DNA from: Treponema sp.
GTDB taxonomy: Bacteria > Spirochaetota > Spirochaetia > Treponematales > Breznakiellaceae
DNA length: 5,416 nt
Reading direction: 5' to 3'
Assembly: GCA_031284195.1 (NCBI GenBank)
Contig: JAITAI010000142.1
Coordinates: 1-5,416, forward strand
In this document: positions 4,942 through 5,416 of the stretch, piece by piece
Layout of the letters: the number at the start of each line of letters is the position of its first letter
How positions within the stretch are numbered: position 1 is the stretch's first letter
Translations under genes and position numbers: made by a program
The notes under the pieces: model-generated
Seen by the model: the letters and a program-made list of their open reading frames with translations, nothing else
Told to the model about the DNA's origin: nothing
Database searches by the model: none

Positions 4942-5416
4942 TATGGCTTATCGGTACCAAAGGCATGTTGGGAACAGAAGCGGCCCGTCTTTTTGAAGCC
5001 CAGGGTATGCAGTACCTAGGAACGGACCGGGAAGTGGATATTACCCAAGGGGAAAGCCTGACCGCTTTTGCCCAAGCCCAGGGTTCTATTTCGTGGATAG
5101 TGAATTGCGCCGCCTATACTGCCGTGGATAAAGCTGAAGATGACGCCCTCACTTGCGGCAGGATAAATAGAGAGGGCGCTGCAAACATTGCCCGTACTGC
5201 TGCGGGGATTGGAGCGAAGCTGATTCACCTTTCCACGGATTATGTCTTTAACGGAAAGGGCAGCCGGCCCTATCGGGAAGATGATGAGCCCTGCCCTCTT
5301 GGGGTGTACGGCCGTACCAAATGGGAAGGGGAAGTGGCGATCCGGGAAAGCCATGGGGCAGCCTATATTATCAGAACTGCCTGGTTGTACGGAGCCTATG
5401 GTAAGAACTTTGTTAC
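4938..5416 (+). CDS. rmlD: RmlD, dTDP-4-dehydrorhamnose reductase (3'-truncated)
   Basis: RmlD (RfbD) reduces dTDP-4-keto-L-rhamnose with NAD(P)H to dTDP-L-rhamnose, the last step of the pathway. Only the first 159 of about 290 residues are in the window. They show the Rossmann loop GTKGMLG (6-12), the conserved NCAAYTAVDKAE (56-67), STDYVFNG (99-106) with catalytic Thr100, and YGRTK (124-128) with the Tyr and Lys of the short-chain dehydrogenase triad. The loop reads GTKG rather than the more usual GA.G or GxNG, but its glycines are kept. ATG 4938 overlaps the rmlC stop by four bases (ATGA) and is preceded by AGGGGGA at 8 bases. The gene is thus the third in a tightly coupled rmlA-C-D series; rmlB may follow beyond the edge. 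Confidence 0.96.
   Translation, partial: MIWLIGTKGMLGTEAARLFEAQGMQYLGTDREVDITQGESLTAFAQAQGSISWIVNCAAYTAVDKAEDDALTCGRINREGAANIARTAAGIGAKLIHLSTDYVFNGKGSRPYREDDEPCPLGVYGRTKWEGEVAIRESHGAAYIIRTAWLYGAYGKNFV

Noticed and set aside
5016..5354. A 112-codon minus-strand frame inside rmlD
   Set aside because: It is antisense to a clear rmlD coding frame with conserved catalytic motifs.

Overview
The window carries ordinary bacterial chromosomal DNA of roughly balanced base composition, with Shine-Dalgarno-led, tightly packed genes. Neither phylum nor genus can be proved from it. The rml order (A-C-D), the DUF3842-lar cluster and the general style would fit a spirochaete of the Treponema group, and a Clostridia-like Firmicute is an alternative. 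This is a tentative inference.

Left end (1-578, minus strand). A tRNA-Gln(CUG) gene has its own near-consensus promoter. Just past its 3' end lies the 5' part of a gene that runs off the left edge and looks like the N-terminus of a tyrosine recombinase. Two perfect hairpins fill the gap between them. An integrase reading away from a tRNA 3' end is the classic layout at the border of an integrated element, which would then extend leftward out of view.

Middle (579-3192, minus strand). A three-gene cluster reads DUF3842 protein -> larE -> larC. LarE (sulfur insertion) and LarC (nickel insertion) are the second and third enzymes of nickel-pincer nucleotide (NPN) cofactor synthesis. That cofactor is used by lactate racemase (LarA) and related racemases and epimerases. 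LarB, which makes the LarE substrate, and any LarA-type apo-enzyme are not in the window. LarE carries a CxxC pair besides the usual active-site cysteine, the pattern of the iron-sulfur LarE type. LarC is one uninterrupted chain with a histidine-rich stretch. The DUF3842 protein has no established function, and its position makes it a candidate accessory factor of NPN metabolism.

Right part (3193-5416). A 325-bp divergent intergenic region separates the lar cluster from a plus-strand operon, rmlA-rmlC-rmlD, for dTDP-L-rhamnose synthesis. It holds a likely rml promoter and an unusual block of four GTTTC/GAAAC motifs able to form alternative hairpins in the rml leader. The rml genes overlap by 1 and 4 bases and are probably translationally coupled; rmlD is cut by the window end. 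RmlB (dTDP-glucose 4,6-dehydratase) is not seen and may lie downstream. No CRISPR array, rRNA or transposase is visible.
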